Assembly: GCA_910585135.1 (NCBI GenBank)
Contig: CAJUEB010000010.1
Location: 7,404-21,944, forward strand
Origin: an uncultured Eubacteriales bacterium
GTDB lineage: Bacteria > Bacillota > Clostridia > Peptostreptococcales > Anaerovoracaceae
Direction: 5' to 3'
Length of the DNA stretch: 14,541 nucleotides
Shown here: in pieces, positions 13,920 to 14,541 of the stretch
Layout: each line of letters starts with the position of its first letter
Position numbering within the stretch: position 1 is the first letter of the stretch
Program-made: the position numbers and the translations under genes
Notes under the pieces: generated by a model
Seen by the model: only the letters and a program-made list of their open reading frames with translations
Told to the model about the DNA's origin: nothing
The model's database searches: none

Positions 13920-14541
13920 ATGAATTTCGCAGAAAAAGTAGTCGCGCGCAGGAAAACGATTTTGGTCGTATGCTTGCTGCTGTTGATCCCGTCCGTTTTG
14001 GGGATGGTTAAGACCAGAATCAATTACGATGTGCTGACTTATCTGCCGGATGATATCGAAACGATCAAAGGGCAGGATATTCTGATGGAGGATTTCGGCA
14101 AGGGCGCATTCTCTGTGGTCGTGACGGAGGGAATGACCGCCGGGGAAATGGAAAAGCTGGGTGACCAGATGAAACAAGTAGATCATGTCGCATCGGTCAT
14201 AAGCTATGAAACCCTGCTGGATGCATCCGTGCCGCGTGAAATATTGCCGAAGGAGTACCAAAACGCTATCGAAAAAGGCGATGCGGACTTGATGGCCGTA
14301 TTCTTTGACACATCCACATCAGCCGACGAAACCATGGACGCGATCAAGGAAATCAGGCAGCTTGCGGCAAAGCAGTGCTTTGTCAGCGGGATGTCGGCTG
14401 TCGTTACCGATACGAAAGAACTGGCGGAGCATGAAGAGCCGATTTATGTCATGATTGCCGTGGTGTTAGCCGCTGTCGTTTTGGCGGTCTGCATGGATTC
14501 TTATATCATCCCTTTTATCTTCCGTTTGGGGATCGGGATGG
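13920..14541 (+). CDS. MMPL/RND-family exporter, N-terminal part (partial)
   Basis: The frame runs open off the right edge; 207 residues are visible. A short cytosolic start (MNFAEKVVARRK) leads into TM1 (about 12-32). An external segment opens with YDVLTYLPDDIETIKGQDIL, the typical start of MMPL/RND exporters in Bacillota, and continues as a porter-like domain. A second membrane segment begins near residue 178 (IYVMIAVVLAAVVLAVCMD). Such pumps use the proton motive force to move lipids, drugs or cell-envelope compounds. AAAGGAAAGGAG ends at 13905, so GTG at 13917 (11-base spacing) or GTG at 13905 are possible starts as well as this ATG. The preceding TetR gene is a likely regulator. Confidence 0.88.
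   Translation, partial: MNFAEKVVARRKTILVVCLLLLIPSVLGMVKTRINYDVLTYLPDDIETIKGQDILMEDFGKGAFSVVVTEGMTAGEMEKLGDQMKQVDHVASVISYETLLDASVPREILPKEYQNAIEKGDADLMAVFFDTSTSADETMDAIKEIRQLAAKQCFVSGMSAVVTDTKELAEHEEPIYVMIAVVLAAVVLAVCMDSYIIPFIFRLGIGM

Overview
All supportable genes lie on the + strand. Strong AGGAGG-type ribosome binding sites, an OmpR-type regulator/kinase pair, FtsX-type permease genes and a DhaS-like TetR regulator suggest a Bacillota genome, most likely a Clostridia/Lachnospiraceae-type gut anaerobe with mid-range GC. This placement is inferred from gene style, not from a marker gene.

Layout. (1) 1-1839: the 3' end of a diacylglycerol/lipid kinase gene, a GNAT acetyltransferase and a double OB-fold SSB-like protein. 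(2) 2083-4055: a response regulator and a one-TM histidine kinase. The gap between them is filled exactly by five tandem 41-bp repeats. (3) 4056-9477: an accessory block with a macrodomain protein carrying a low-complexity linker and a helix-turn-helix-like C-terminal domain, a small vWA/MIDAS protein, an ADP-ribosylglycohydrolase, and a 1.26 kb AT-rich gap without a convincing gene. (4) 9478-12859: an ABC ATPase and its 868-residue FtsX-type permease, which overlap. (5) 13066-14541: a TetR regulator with a perfect 20-bp palindrome on its promoter, a strong terminator, and the start of an MMPL/RND exporter that runs off the window.

How the parts may work together. The regulator/kinase pair and the ABC ATPase/permease pair look like the two halves of one common locus (kinase senses, regulator induces transporter), here separated by 5.4 kb. 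The block between them is an ADP-ribose toolkit: a macrodomain that should bind or hydrolyse ADP-ribose, a glycohydrolase that should remove ADP-ribose, and a vWA protein. No ADP-ribosyltransferase is visible. Upstream of the macrodomain gene are four 39-bp elements with identical geometry (TTTCTCT, 25 bp, AGAGAAA). A shortened fifth copy brackets a possible -10 box before the vWA gene. The simplest reading is a small regulon in which the macrodomain-HTH protein, or another regulator, binds these elements.

A second theme is that nearly every intergenic gap contains its own private, decayed tandem repeat (units of about 37 to 93 bp), and several proteins carry low-complexity expansions at domain junctions. 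Repeat-driven expansion seems to be a general habit of this genome.
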